Source: CALMEC01 sp964628685
GTDB taxonomy: Bacteria > Actinomycetota > Thermoleophilia > Miltoncostaeales > Miltoncostaeaceae
NCBI GenBank assembly: GCA_964628685.1
Contig: CAZVNM010000006.1
Span: forward strand, 1-64,000
Length of the DNA: 64,000 bases
Direction: 5' to 3'
Shown piece after piece: positions 44,253 to 52,738 of this stretch. The position numbers and the translations under genes are program-made. Position 1 is the stretch's first letter, and every line of letters starts with the position of its first letter. Under the pieces are notes generated by a model that was not told the origin of the DNA, made no database searches, and worked only from the letters and a program-made list of their open reading frames with translations.

Positions 44253-45331
44253 GCGCGCAGCTCCTCGATGGACGCCACCACGCGCTCGTGGTCGGGGTCC
44301 TGCTTCAGGCGCACGTCACCCGGCGCGCCGATCAGCACCATGTTGAGCGCCCGCGCGTCGGCCTTCTTGTCGCGTCCCATGGCCGCAAGGATCGCAGACG
44401 TCTCCACGGCGTCGTCCAGCACCGTGGGCAGATCGTGACGGGCGAGGAGCGCCTCGGTCGACTCGCGCCACACCGGGTCGAGGCCGGCGTGCTCCTCCGA
44501 CAGGCGAAGCGCCGCCAGCATGCCCAGCGAGATGGCCTCACCGTGCAGGTAGCGGTCGTACCCGCCGGCGGCCTCGATGCCGTGGCCCACGGTGTGGCCG
44601 AGGTTGAGCGAGGCGCGCAGGCCGTGGTCGTGCTCGTCCTGGGCGACGACGTCCAGCTTGTGCTGCACGCAGTCGGCGATGAGGTCGATCAGGGCGTCGC
44701 GGTCCCCGGGCAGGTCCGCCCAGGCGGCGATGCGCTCTTGCAGCGCGCCGCCCTGCAGCAGGCCGTACTTGATGACCTCGGCGAAGCCGGCCGAAAGCTC
44801 ACGCGGCGGCAGGGTGTCGAGGAGCGCCACGTCCATGGCCACCAGCGCCGGCTGCCAGATGGCCCCCACGTAGTTCTTGCCCTCGGGCAGGTCCACGCCG
44901 GTCTTGCCGCCGATGGACGAGTCGACCATGGCGAGCAGGGTGGTCGGCACGTGCACCAGGCGCACGCCGCGCTGGTACGACGCGGCGACGAACCCCGCCA
45001 GGTCGCCCACCACGCCGCCGCCGACCGCCACCACCGTGTCGCCGCGGCGGATGCCCTCCCGCGCCGCCAGACGGGTGATGCGCTCGAGCTCCGCGATCGT
45101 CTTGGAGCGCTCGCCGGCCGCGACCTCCACCTCCACCACGCGCAGGCCGGCGTCGGCCAGCGACCGGACGACCGTCCGGGCGTGCTCGCGCACCCCGGCG
45201 TCGACCACAACGAGGGCGGCACCGTCGCTGCTCGTCGGCCACAGCTCGCCGATGCGCCCGGAGAGGCCGGCGCCGATGTGGACGTCGAACCCGGTCGTTC
45301 CGATGCGTGCGGCGATGCGGCGTGTGCTCAT
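44249..45331 (-). CDS. aroB: 3-dehydroquinate synthase
   Basis: A 360-residue NAD- and metal-dependent cyclase converting DAHP to 3-dehydroquinate. The NAD loop AVGGGVVGDLAGFVAA, PTTLLAMVDSSIGGKTGVDLPEGKN, the metal-ligand Glu in SAGFAEVIKYGLL and the ligand His residues in LNLGHTVGHGIE and LHGEAISLGM are intact. The start MSTRRIAARIG overlaps aroK by 4 bp. Confidence 0.97.
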   Translation of the reverse strand: MSTRRIAARIGTTGFDVHIGAGLSGRIGELWPTSSDGAALVVVDAGVREHARTVVRSLADAGLRVVEVEVAAGERSKTIAELERITRLAAREGIRRGDTVVAVGGGVVGDLAGFVAASYQRGVRLVHVPTTLLAMVDSSIGGKTGVDLPEGKNYVGAIWQPALVAMDVALLDTLPPRELSAGFAEVIKYGLLQGGALQERIAAWADLPGDRDALIDLIADCVQHKLDVVAQDEHDHGLRASLNLGHTVGHGIEAAGGYDRYLHGEAISLGMLAALRLSEEHAGLDPVWRESTEALLARHDLPTVLDDAVETSAILAAMGRDKKADARALNMVLIGAPGDVRLKQDPDHERVVASIEELRA

Positions 45332-45846
45332 GCGTCGCCGTCGGCGGTCAGGCGACCCTGGGCCCATGCCGTCACACGGGCCGCGACGTCGTCGGGCGGC
45401 TCGTCGGACGACACCTCGATGTCGGCGGCCTCGGCGTAGAGCGACTCACGCGTGGTCGCACGCACGACGAAGCGGTCCTTCGTCGTGGCGAGCGGCCGGT
45501 CGCTTCCCTCCACCCGCGCCCATGCGGTCTCGGGGTCCACGCGCAGCCATGCGACCCAGGCGGTGCGTCCCAGAAGATCACGGGTCTTGGCGCTTCCCAG
45601 CGCACCGCCGCCCAGCGCCAGCACCCCCGGCGGCTCGGACTGCAGGAGGCCGCGAATGACGTCCTCCTCGATCCGTCGGAACCAGATCTCGCCGCGGTCC
45701 TCGAACATTTGGGGGATGCTCATCCCCTCCCGCTCCTCGATGGCGCGGTCGGCGTCGACGAACGTCACGCCCAGCCGGGTCGCGACGCGGCGACCCACGA
45801 CGGTCTTGCCGGCCCCCATGTAACCGGCCAGGGCGATCCACCGCAT
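45328..45846 (-). CDS. aroK: shikimate kinase
   Basis: A 172-residue P-loop kinase phosphorylating shikimate at the 3-OH. Walker A GYMGAGKTVVG lies at 8-18, the shikimate-binding VDADRAIEER and the FRRIEEDVI helix follow, then the ALGGGAL loop and the lid arginine in SDRPLA. The length is typical. It overlaps aroC (TGATG) and aroB (ATGA). Confidence 0.95.
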   Translation of the reverse strand: MRWIALAGYMGAGKTVVGRRVATRLGVTFVDADRAIEEREGMSIPQMFEDRGEIWFRRIEEDVIRGLLQSEPPGVLALGGGALGSAKTRDLLGRTAWVAWLRVDPETAWARVEGSDRPLATTKDRFVVRATTRESLYAEAADIEVSSDEPPDDVAARVTAWAQGRLTADGDA

Positions 45847-47006
45847 CAGGTGCTGATCTCGTCCCGGTACCGCGCGACCGCGGCGGCCAGTTGGTCGAGC
45901 GTGTCGCCGCCGAACTTCTCGGTGAGCGCCTGGGCGAGGGTGAACGCCACGGCGGCCTCCCCCACCACCCCGGCGGCGGGGACGGCGCAGATGTCGGAGC
46001 GTTCGTGGTGGGCCTTGCGCGGTTCGCGCGTGGCGATGTCCACCGAGGCGAGCGGGCGGCTGAGGGTGGAGATGGGCTTCATGACCGCGCGCACCACCAG
46101 GGGCTCGCCGTGGGTCATGCCGCCCTCCAGGCCGCCGGAGCGGTTGGTGCGCCGGTGGTATCCGCGCTCCTCGTCCCAGAAGATCTCGTCGTGCGCCTGG
46201 CTGCCGCGGATGGACCCCAGGTGGAAGCCGGCGCCGATCTCGACGCCCTTGATGGCCTGGATCGACATCATGGCCTGCGCCAGACGCCCGTCCAGGCGGC
46301 TCTCGCCGCTCACGTGCGATCCGAGTCCCGGCATGCAGCCGAACGCCCACACCTCGAATACGCCGCCCAGGGTGTCGTGGGCCTGGCCGGCGGCCTTGAT
46401 GGCGGCGCGCATGCGGTCGGAGGCCTCGGGGTCGATGCACCGCACGGGGCTCTCATCCACACCCTCGAAGTCGGCCAGGGTCAGGTCGTCGCGCTGCTCG
46501 ATCGCGACGTCGCCGGCGCGCACCACGTGGCTTCGGATCTCGATGCCGAACCGCCGCAGAAGCGCCTTGGCGATGGCGCCGGCGGCGACGCGGGCGGCGG
46601 TCTCGCGTGCACTCGCGCGCTCCAGGATGTTGCGCAGGTCGTTGGTGCCGTACTTCTGCATGCCCGCCAGGTCGGCGTGACCGGGCCGCGGGAGGGTGAT
46701 GGGCTCCACCTCGTCGTGCGCCTCCCAGATGGCCATCCGGTCGGCCTCCCAGTTGGCGAAGTCGCGGTTGACGATCTCGAGGGCGACGGGGCTGCCGAGG
46801 GTGCGTCCGTGGCGGATGCCGGACTTCACCTGCACGCGGTCGGTCTCGATCTTCATGCGGCCGCCGCGGCCGTAGCCCAGCTGACGGCGCGCGAGGTCGC
46901 CGTCGATATCGTCGGGAGTCAGCGGAAGTCCGGCGGGCAGCCCCTCGATGAGGGCGATGAGCGCCGGACCGTGGGACTCCCCCGCCGTTCGATAGGTCAG
47001 GGGCAC
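45846..47006 (-). CDS. aroC: chorismate synthase
   Basis: A 386-residue FMN-dependent lyase making chorismate from EPSP. GESHGPALIALIEGLPAGLP, RRQLGYGRGGRMKIE, the ASARETAARVAAGAIAK helix and the C-terminal HERSDICAVPAAGVVGEA are hallmark segments. The start is GTG. First gene of the aro-to-recN unit; the promoter and any attenuator should be in 47007-47322. Confidence 0.97.
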   Translation of the reverse strand: MPLTYRTAGESHGPALIALIEGLPAGLPLTPDDIDGDLARRQLGYGRGGRMKIETDRVQVKSGIRHGRTLGSPVALEIVNRDFANWEADRMAIWEAHDEVEPITLPRPGHADLAGMQKYGTNDLRNILERASARETAARVAAGAIAKALLRRFGIEIRSHVVRAGDVAIEQRDDLTLADFEGVDESPVRCIDPEASDRMRAAIKAAGQAHDTLGGVFEVWAFGCMPGLGSHVSGESRLDGRLAQAMMSIQAIKGVEIGAGFHLGSIRGSQAHDEIFWDEERGYHRRTNRSGGLEGGMTHGEPLVVRAVMKPISTLSRPLASVDIATREPRKAHHERSDICAVPAAGVVGEAAVAFTLAQALTEKFGGDTLDQLAAAVARYRDEIST

Positions 47007-47322
47007 CGGCGAAGCCTACAGGGGCGCGGTGGGACGCGACCCCACCAGGTCAGGGTCGGGGCATCGTGAATCGACCGACGGCGGTGTGCGTCGAGCGCGT
47101 TAGGTCACCTGCCATGAGGCGATACCTTCGCGGCGGACAGCCGAGGCCTGTATGCGGCGCAAGCCGCAGGCCTCGAACGACCTCGAGGACCCGCAGGGTC
47201 CGAGTAGCCCGGCCAAGTGGCGTCAGTGAGAGGCCGTATGGTACGCCGGAATTGCCTCGGGGCGCCCGGAAGGACGCCCCGATCGCCTCCCATGCCGCAT
47301 GCCTGCGGCCACGCTGCCCGGC
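47007..47322. other. intergenic region with four strong GC hairpins
   Basis: Between the end of the pil block and aroC. Clear inverted repeats: 47143-47174 (GAGGCCT/AGGCCTC plus an inner GCGGC/GCCGC closed by a GCAA tetraloop), 47187-47201 (GGACCC/GGGTCC), 47257-47282 (8-bp stem, 10-base loop) and 47294-47309 (GCCGCA/TGCGGC). None is followed by a T run. Together they could terminate pil transcription, lead the aro operon, or form an unrecognised structured RNA. No reading frame is convincing. Confidence 0.6.
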
Positions 47323-48081
47323 CTATGCGGCCGGGGTGATGCTGACGACCTCGATGACGATGGTCGCCTTGGTGGAGGGGTTGGACAGGGTCACCGAGGC
47401 ACCTGCCGCGATGTCCACCGTCTTGGAGCCTCCGGGGAAGCTGCCGGTGATGAGCTCCATCACGACCTTGTCCTTCTGCACCGTCTTGACGGTGAAGAGC
47501 GGGTTGGTCGAGGGGACCTGCACGCCCGGCTTGGCGATGACCGGCGCACCGTCCACCTTGAGGTTGGCGGTGGCCTGTGCCGGCTTGGAGCCGGTGACGG
47601 GGACCGCGGGGGTGGTGCCGGTCGGGGCCGTGGGTGCGGTCGGCGCGGTCGTGCCGGCCGGGGCGATCGGCGCCGCCGTGCCGGGCGCGGCCAGACCGGT
47701 CGGTGCGGCGGTGTCGGTCGGTGATGCGGTCGACGCCGCAGACGCCTTCTCGGCGGCGGCCTTTGCCGCCTGCAGGCTGCCGGGCTCCACGAAGATCTGC
47801 CCGGCACGGGCCTTCGAGAACTCGTCGTAGCCGTTCATCGTCGGCGACTTCGGGTCGGCCGGAGGGTACGCACCGAGTGCCTTCGTGGTGGCACCGTCCG
47901 TCGCGGTCGTCGTCGAGGTCGTCGTCGACGTGGACGGCGTGGCGTTCTGGTTCAGCTGACCCGCCGGGCTGACCTGGGCCGCGACCCGTCCCTCGTCGTT
48001 CGATGCCGCACCGCACCCGGCCGCCAGGCCTGCTGCGATGACGAGCGCCGAGAGTCCGCCGATCATCCGTGCGCGGCTCAT
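47323..48081 (-). CDS. lipoprotein in the PilP position of the pilus operon
   Basis: A 252-residue lipoprotein: a signal peptide with lipobox GLAAGC (Cys23), then Thr/Ser-rich tracts (STSTTTSTTTATDG), an Ala-rich helix, a Pro/Thr/Ala linker of ~60 residues and a small C-terminal beta domain (about 185-252: NPLFTVKTVQKDKVVMELI ... VIEVVSITPAA). Its place straight after pilO (TGATG overlap) and its lipid anchor match PilP, which joins PilNO to the rest of the envelope machine, but sequence similarity is too low to name it firmly. Confidence 0.75.
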   Translation of the reverse strand: MSRARMIGGLSALVIAAGLAAGCGAASNDEGRVAAQVSPAGQLNQNATPSTSTTTSTTTATDGATTKALGAYPPADPKSPTMNGYDEFSKARAGQIFVEPGSLQAAKAAAEKASAASTASPTDTAAPTGLAAPGTAAPIAPAGTTAPTAPTAPTGTTPAVPVTGSKPAQATANLKVDGAPVIAKPGVQVPSTNPLFTVKTVQKDKVVMELITGSFPGGSKTVDIAAGASVTLSNPSTKATIVIEVVSITPAA

Positions 48082-48785
48082 CAGTTCCCTCCGGTGGTGG
48101 TCGTGGTGGTCGAGACCTGGGTGTTGTCGGGGGTCGTCGGGGTCGGCGTGGTGGTGCCCGCGCCGTGCGAGAACACAACGGCGGTGAGCGAGGCCTTCAC
48201 CCGGGTCGACCCGGAGGTCGTCGATGTGGTGCTGCCGGATGTCGCCGCACCATCGGCGGGAGCGAGGTCGGCCTGCGTGATCGCAAAGAGGCGTCCCTTC
48301 ACCTTCAGCTTCCCGAACGGGGTGATGGTGACCCGGTTGTGCATCCGGTACATGAAGTCCTGCACCTCGAAGAAGCGGCCCTCGACGTCGATCTTGAACG
48401 AGGTCCCGGTGACACCGGCGTAGTCGGTGCCGGCGTCGGGGGTGGCCTCACCGAGCGTCACCTTCGACTCCTTCGCGATCTGCTCGATCTGAAGGATGGT
48501 CGGAGCGAGGTCCTGGTCATACGGGTACGCCTTCGCCAGACGCAGCTTGTCGACCAGTCGCACGGGCTGCTTACCGCTGGCAGCCGGACCCTTCTGGGCC
48601 GCCTGCAGCTGGGTGAGCTGTGCCTGCAGCGTCGTGACCTGCCCCTCGGCGTCCGAGATCCGCTGCTCGGCAGCGGTGCGGTCGGCCTTGGCCGGCGACA
48701 GGTAGAACTTCCACAGTCCTCCCAGGATGAGCAGTCCGCCCATGATGAGGAGGAGGGTCTTGTCTCGGGGACTCATCTTGCTCAT
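48081..48785 (-). CDS. pilO: type IV pilus assembly protein PilO
   Basis: A 234-residue bitopic protein: one N-terminal membrane helix (KTLLLIMGGLLILGGLWKFYL), a coiled coil (about 35-65), then a ferredoxin-like domain with GTSFKIDVEGRFFEVQDFMYRM. The end is Thr/Ser-rich (TTTPTPTTPDNTQVSTTTTT). It pairs with PilN to form the inner-membrane alignment complex. Coupled by overlap to pilN before and the lipoprotein after. Confidence 0.85.
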   Translation of the reverse strand: MSKMSPRDKTLLLIMGGLLILGGLWKFYLSPAKADRTAAEQRISDAEGQVTTLQAQLTQLQAAQKGPAASGKQPVRLVDKLRLAKAYPYDQDLAPTILQIEQIAKESKVTLGEATPDAGTDYAGVTGTSFKIDVEGRFFEVQDFMYRMHNRVTITPFGKLKVKGRLFAITQADLAPADGAATSGSTTSTTSGSTRVKASLTAVVFSHGAGTTTPTPTTPDNTQVSTTTTTTGGN

Positions 48786-49585
48786 GGCGTCGTGGTGGTG
48801 GTCGTGGTGGTCGAGGAGGCGCCCGACGGCGTCGTGGTGGACGTCGTGGTCGACGAGGTGGTCGAGGTCGTGCCGGCCGGAGCGGTGGGGCTCGGCGTGG
48901 CGAGGCCGCGGATGGTGCCGAAGATGGCGTCATCGACGGGGATTTCGACAGTGAACGTGTAGGTGGTCGGCCCCGAGTTCTCGCCGGAGGCGACCTCCGG
49001 ATTAATCCCACCGCCCAGGCGCGGTTGATCGAACCCCGGGATGGCGTCCAGACGCGAGATAAAGAGTGCGGCGTCGGTCCGATTGAGGGCCTTGGCGTCG
49101 ATGGTGATGGCCGCTGGGCGCTTCACCGTCGGCCCACCGGAGGACGACGCGGACGCAGCGTCGCCGGACGGGGTCGTGATCTTGATGGACTCGAGCCAGA
49201 CACCGCTGGGAGCGACGCGGGCGAGGTTGGTTGACACGGTGGACCAGTTGACCCGCGCGGCGGCGAGACCGGTGACGAGTTGGCGGTCGGTCTCGTACGT
49301 GTCCTTCGGTGCGGGGCCGGCACCGCCGGTCTGCTTGGCCTTCTCAGCGGCGATCTGCGCCGTGAGCGTCGCGACCTGACCCTCGAGCTCGTCCGCCTGT
49401 GCAGCCTTCTCGTTGGCCTGGCCGCGGGCGCTGTGGCCCATGTAGCCCAGGGCGAGTGCGCCGATCAGGATCGCCGCGCCGGCCATGTGCATCGGGCCGA
49501 GCTTGGTCTTCTCCTTGGGGGCACCGGGCTCTGCGCCCTTCTTGGTCCGCCGCTTGTCGGGCGGTGTGAGGTTGACTGCTCTCAT
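48782..49585 (-). CDS. pilN: type IV pilus assembly protein PilN
   Basis: A 267-residue bitopic protein. The short cytosolic N terminus MRAVNLTPPDKRR keeps the INLLP-like motif that docks into PilM. One membrane helix (MAGAAILIGALALGYMGHSA), a coiled coil and a fold with VNWSTVSTNLARVAPSGVWLESI follow. The C terminus is an unusual ~35-residue Ser/Thr tract. It is part of the PilMNO platform and overlaps pilM and pilO by 4 bp each. Confidence 0.88.
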   Translation of the reverse strand: MRAVNLTPPDKRRTKKGAEPGAPKEKTKLGPMHMAGAAILIGALALGYMGHSARGQANEKAAQADELEGQVATLTAQIAAEKAKQTGGAGPAPKDTYETDRQLVTGLAAARVNWSTVSTNLARVAPSGVWLESIKITTPSGDAASASSSGGPTVKRPAAITIDAKALNRTDAALFISRLDAIPGFDQPRLGGGINPEVASGENSGPTTYTFTVEIPVDDAIFGTIRGLATPSPTAPAGTTSTTSSTTTSTTTPSGASSTTTTTTTTP

Positions 49586-50625
49586 GACTCCTCCGGCGCG
49601 TCCAGCGCGAGGCCGACGGCGACCGCGGCACGGGTTGCGATGTCACCAGTCACATCGGTCGACCGGGTCACGTTCTGAAGGGGGTTGCCCACCTCCACCG
49701 GGATTCCGAGCGCCTGCTGGATGTACTGGTCCAGGCCGGCACACAGCGCGGTGCCGCCGGAGAGGACGAGCTTCTCGACCGGCTGGCTCATCTCCTGGAT
49801 GCGGTAGAAGTCGATGGTGCGGCCGATCTCCTGCACCAGCGGACGGACGGCCAGCGCAAGCGCGTGACGCACGCGGGTGACCGAGGCCTCGTCCCAGCCG
49901 GCGGGGACGGGACCGACCAGGCCGCAGGCGGCCTTCAGGGCGTCGGCCTCCTCGAGGTCCAAGCCCGTCTGGTCGGCGACCGCGTTGGTCAGGTCCAGAC
50001 CGCCCAGCCCGACGAGGCGGGTGAACTGGCTGGTGCGGTCGACGCTCACGACGATGTTGGTGGCGCCGGCGCCGATGTGGCACACGACGACCGCGCCGCC
50101 AGGCTCGACGGTGTGCGGCATCAGCGCGCGGATGAGGGCGAAGGCCTCGAGATCGATGCCCTCCACCTTCAGGCCTGCGCGCTTGGCGACGTTCATGAAC
50201 GCGTCGATCATCTCCCGGTGGGCCGCGACGATGACCACGCGCTGCTTCGGACCCTCGTCGGTCTCGAACCAGCCGATCGTCTGGAAGTCGACGATGGCCT
50301 GGTCGGGCGGGATCGGGATCTGCTCGGCCGCCTCGACGAGCACGGCCTCCTGCAGCTGGGCCGGGTCGTCGATCATGGGCAGGTCGACCGTGCGCACCAC
50401 GACGCGCTGGTTGGCGACGCCCAGGCGGACACTGCGTCCGCTGAACTTCGACGCCTTCCAGAAGGCCTTGATGCGGTTTGCGAGGTCGGCGGGCTCGGCG
50501 ACCTCACCGTCGACGACGATCCCCTCGGGGAGCGCCTCGACGTTGGCCTTGGTGAGCGCGCCATCCTTGATCTCGGCGCCTGCGAGCGCGCTCGATCCGA
50601 TGTCAAGTGCAACGACGGTGGGCAT
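49582..50625 (-). CDS. pilM: type IV pilus assembly protein PilM (actin-like ATPase)
   Basis: A 347-residue FtsA/actin-fold cytosolic protein. It opens VVALDIGSSALAGAEIKDG (phosphate loop 1) and includes VVVCHIGAGATNIVVSVD (phosphate loop 2) and VLSGGTALCAGLDQYI (adenosine motif). It binds the PilN N terminus at the inner membrane. AAGGA precedes the ATG by six bases. It is the first of the pilM-N-O-lipoprotein block. Confidence 0.95.
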   Translation of the reverse strand: MPTVVALDIGSSALAGAEIKDGALTKANVEALPEGIVVDGEVAEPADLANRIKAFWKASKFSGRSVRLGVANQRVVVRTVDLPMIDDPAQLQEAVLVEAAEQIPIPPDQAIVDFQTIGWFETDEGPKQRVVIVAAHREMIDAFMNVAKRAGLKVEGIDLEAFALIRALMPHTVEPGGAVVVCHIGAGATNIVVSVDRTSQFTRLVGLGGLDLTNAVADQTGLDLEEADALKAACGLVGPVPAGWDEASVTRVRHALALAVRPLVQEIGRTIDFYRIQEMSQPVEKLVLSGGTALCAGLDQYIQQALGIPVEVGNPLQNVTRSTDVTGDIATRAAVAVGLALDAPEES

Positions 50626-50674
50626 GTGACGTCCTTGTTACGTGCGGTTTGGGGGGCGAGGCAGACCGAGAGCC

Positions 50675-51442
50675 CTAGAGCATCCGGTCGGTGTAGAGGG
50701 AGATGAGGCGGGGTCCGATCCAGAGCGCGGCGATCGCGCCGAGCGCCAGGTACGGGCCGAAGGGGATGGTGAGCTTGCGGGCGCCGGCGCCCTGGCGGGC
50801 GATGAGGACCACGCCCAGGATCGAGCCGACGAGGAAGGCGATGAACATGGCGGGGATGACCGATGCGCCCAGCACCGCGCCGAGGAGCAGCGCGAGCTTG
50901 ACGTCGCCGAGACCCATGCCCTTCGGCTTGATCAGCCGCAGGAGCATCAGGAATGCGGCGCCGCCGAGCGCACCGGCGACGGGGACCCACCAGCGGGCGG
51001 GCTCGTGCAGGATCATCGCGGTCAGCGCGATCGCGGCGGCCGGCAGCACGACGGCATCCGGGATCAGTCGGTGCTGGATGTCGATCACGACGACCGGGAC
51101 CAGCGCGACGGCCATGACGGCGACGGCGAGCCCCTTCCAGTTCGCGCCGAAGGCGAGGATCGCGCCGGCGGCCAGGAGGCCCGTGGCGAGCTCCAGTGCC
51201 GGGTAGCGCCAGGAGATCGGCGACCCACACGAGGAGCACTTCCGACCGAGGATCAGCCAGGACACCACCGGGACGTTCTCGTACCACGACAGTTCGTGGT
51301 CGCAGTTCGTGCAGTGCGAACGCGGGGTGACCACGGACTGCTCGATCGGCCAGCGGTAGGTGAACACGGTCCAGAAGGAGCCGAACGCAAGGCCGAGGAG
51401 ACCGGCGAGAGTCGCCCAGAACCAGAGCGCGACGCCGCTCAT
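50675..51442 (-). CDS. pilD: prepilin peptidase/N-methyltransferase
   Basis: A 255-residue polytopic aspartic protease that cleaves the leader of type IV prepilins and methylates the new N terminus. The methylase domain has the two zinc CxxC pairs (HCTNCDHELSWYENVP and KCSSCGSPIS). The catalytic aspartates are in VVVIDIQHRLIPD and KGMGLGDVKLALLLG. The start MSGVALWFW follows GAGG by eight bases. It serves the two pilins encoded just upstream. Confidence 0.95.
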   Translation of the reverse strand: MSGVALWFWATLAGLLGLAFGSFWTVFTYRWPIEQSVVTPRSHCTNCDHELSWYENVPVVSWLILGRKCSSCGSPISWRYPALELATGLLAAGAILAFGANWKGLAVAVMAVALVPVVVIDIQHRLIPDAVVLPAAAIALTAMILHEPARWWVPVAGALGGAAFLMLLRLIKPKGMGLGDVKLALLLGAVLGASVIPAMFIAFLVGSILGVVLIARQGAGARKLTIPFGPYLALGAIAALWIGPRLISLYTDRML

Positions 51443-51535
51443 GAGGTCCTCGTGATGTTTCGCAGTTCCGCCATTCCCTTGAGGGATCGGCAGCCTCGCG
51501 GAGCGACTTAACAGCGTGCGCACATCCGAAATCGC

Positions 51536-51561
51536 GTCGGGCCCACCGAGGTGGGCCCGAC
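51536..51561 (-). terminator. terminator-like hairpin after the second pilin gene
   Basis: A perfect 12-bp inverted repeat (starting GTCGGGCCCACC) with a 2-base centre lies 27 bp past the stop of the second pilin gene. It probably separates the pilin mRNA from pilD. The following bases are only weakly T-rich. Confidence 0.6.
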
Positions 51562-51587
51562 ATGACGAGTGGTTTTCGAATCTGGGA

Positions 51588-52082
51588 TCACCACGTGTCC
51601 GCGTACGCTCCCGTGCACGAGGTGGTCGAAACTCCCGGAGTGGCCATCACGGATCCTGAACAGCGAATGGTCGTCGCGTCAGCATGGCGCACGTAGCTGA
51701 ACACCCGACCGGAGCGGCTCCGGGAGGAGATCACGTACCCAACCTCCTGTGACGGGGCACCGTCGAAGATCATCGCAAGGTGAAGCTGGTTCTCCGACGC
51801 ATCTGCGGTATCGGCCCGCCATTCGACGTTCTGTTCATGGTCCGACATGAGCTCCGGCGCCATTCCTACGAGCGTCTCTTGGTCCGCGTAGTAGCTCTCC
51901 GCGGCGATCGCACCGCTTCGAATCAACGACTTCGCGGCCGAATCCTGTGCCGACCGCTTCTGCCCGAGGAACGCCGGGATGGCGACGGCGGCCAGGATGC
52001 CGATGATGAGGACGACGACGAGAAGCTCGATCAGGGTGAAACCATGCTGGCCGTTCCGTACTCCTGACGTGTCTTGATGCAT
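51588..52082 (-). CDS. type IV pilin-like protein (second pilin)
   Basis: A 164-residue class III-signal protein: a 14-residue leader ending NGQHG, cleavage before FTLIELLVVVLIIGILAAVAIPAFL, and Glu5 of the mature form at residue 19. The globular part has two cysteines near the end (TIRCSGS and STSCTGA), likely forming the C-terminal disulfide loop. AAAGGAG precedes the ATG. Similar to the neighbouring pilin but more diverged after the helix, so it may be a minor pilin. Confidence 0.93.
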   Translation of the reverse strand: MHQDTSGVRNGQHGFTLIELLVVVLIIGILAAVAIPAFLGQKRSAQDSAAKSLIRSGAIAAESYYADQETLVGMAPELMSDHEQNVEWRADTADASENQLHLAMIFDGAPSQEVGYVISSRSRSGRVFSYVRHADATTIRCSGSVMATPGVSTTSCTGAYADTW

Positions 52083-52151
52083 GTCGACTCCTTTCCCAAC
52101 GTGGCGTCCGATTCGCCTGGATGCGACGACGCCTTGCGTACCCGAAACGAG

Positions 52152-52177
52152 CTGTGGCCCGCGATCGCGGGCCACAG
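52152..52177 (-). terminator. perfect hairpin between the two pilin genes
   Basis: A 12-bp perfect inverted repeat starting CTGTGGCCCGCG with a 2-base centre lies 33 bp after the stop of the first pilin gene. It probably attenuates read-through into, or stabilises mRNA ahead of, the second pilin gene, giving more of the first pilin. Confidence 0.6.
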
Positions 52178-52210
52178 GTGCATATCGGATACTGCGTTGG
52201 GGTCGTGGAA

Positions 52211-52738
52211 CTACCAGTCCTTGGTCGCGCCCTCGCAGGTCGTGACGTCAAAGGCGGCGACGGCGGCGGCGCCCGTCTTGTCCTCGCGGCAGCGCACGGT
52301 GGTGGCGTCCGCCTTGCGGAGGTAACCGAACTGGTTGCCGGACTTGCTGGTGACGTTCATCAGGTAGCCCTGAAGGTCGGCGGTGCCGGTGTCGGCGGTG
52401 ATGGCGTTCGCGGGGTCCAGCAGCTGGACGGCGACCTGGTTCTCACCGGCGTCGGCGGCGGTGCCGGCGATCCAGTCGTACTGCGGCTCGTTCGCCTCGA
52501 TGGCGAGGCTCCCCACGCCACCCTGAGTGGAGCCGAGGAAGTTCTCGTCCTCGGCGTAGTACGCCTCCATGGCGATCGCGGCGTTGCGGAGGATCGACTT
52601 CGCGTTCGAGTCCTGAGCACCCTTCTTCTGGCCGAGGAACGCCGGGATGGCGATGGCGGCCAGGATGCCGATGATGAGAACGACGACGAGAAGCTCGATG
52701 AGGGTGAAACCCTCCTGGCCCTTGCGGGACTTGATCAT
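52211..52738 (-). CDS. pilA: type IV pilin (probable major pilin)
   Basis: A 175-residue prepilin: a short leader MIKSRKGQEG, cleavage before FTLIELLVVVLIIGILAAIAIPAFL, and Glu15 as mature Glu5. The conserved AKSILRNAAIAMEAYYAEDENF helix follows. Two cysteines near the end (VRCRED, TTCEG) form the likely D-region disulfide. AGGAG lies eight bases before the ATG, which excludes the longer frame. It is first in its transcript, with a hairpin behind it, as expected for the abundant subunit. Confidence 0.95.
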   Translation of the reverse strand: MIKSRKGQEGFTLIELLVVVLIIGILAAIAIPAFLGQKKGAQDSNAKSILRNAAIAMEAYYAEDENFLGSTQGGVGSLAIEANEPQYDWIAGTAADAGENQVAVQLLDPANAITADTGTADLQGYLMNVTSKSGNQFGYLRKADATTVRCREDKTGAAAVAAFDVTTCEGATKDW

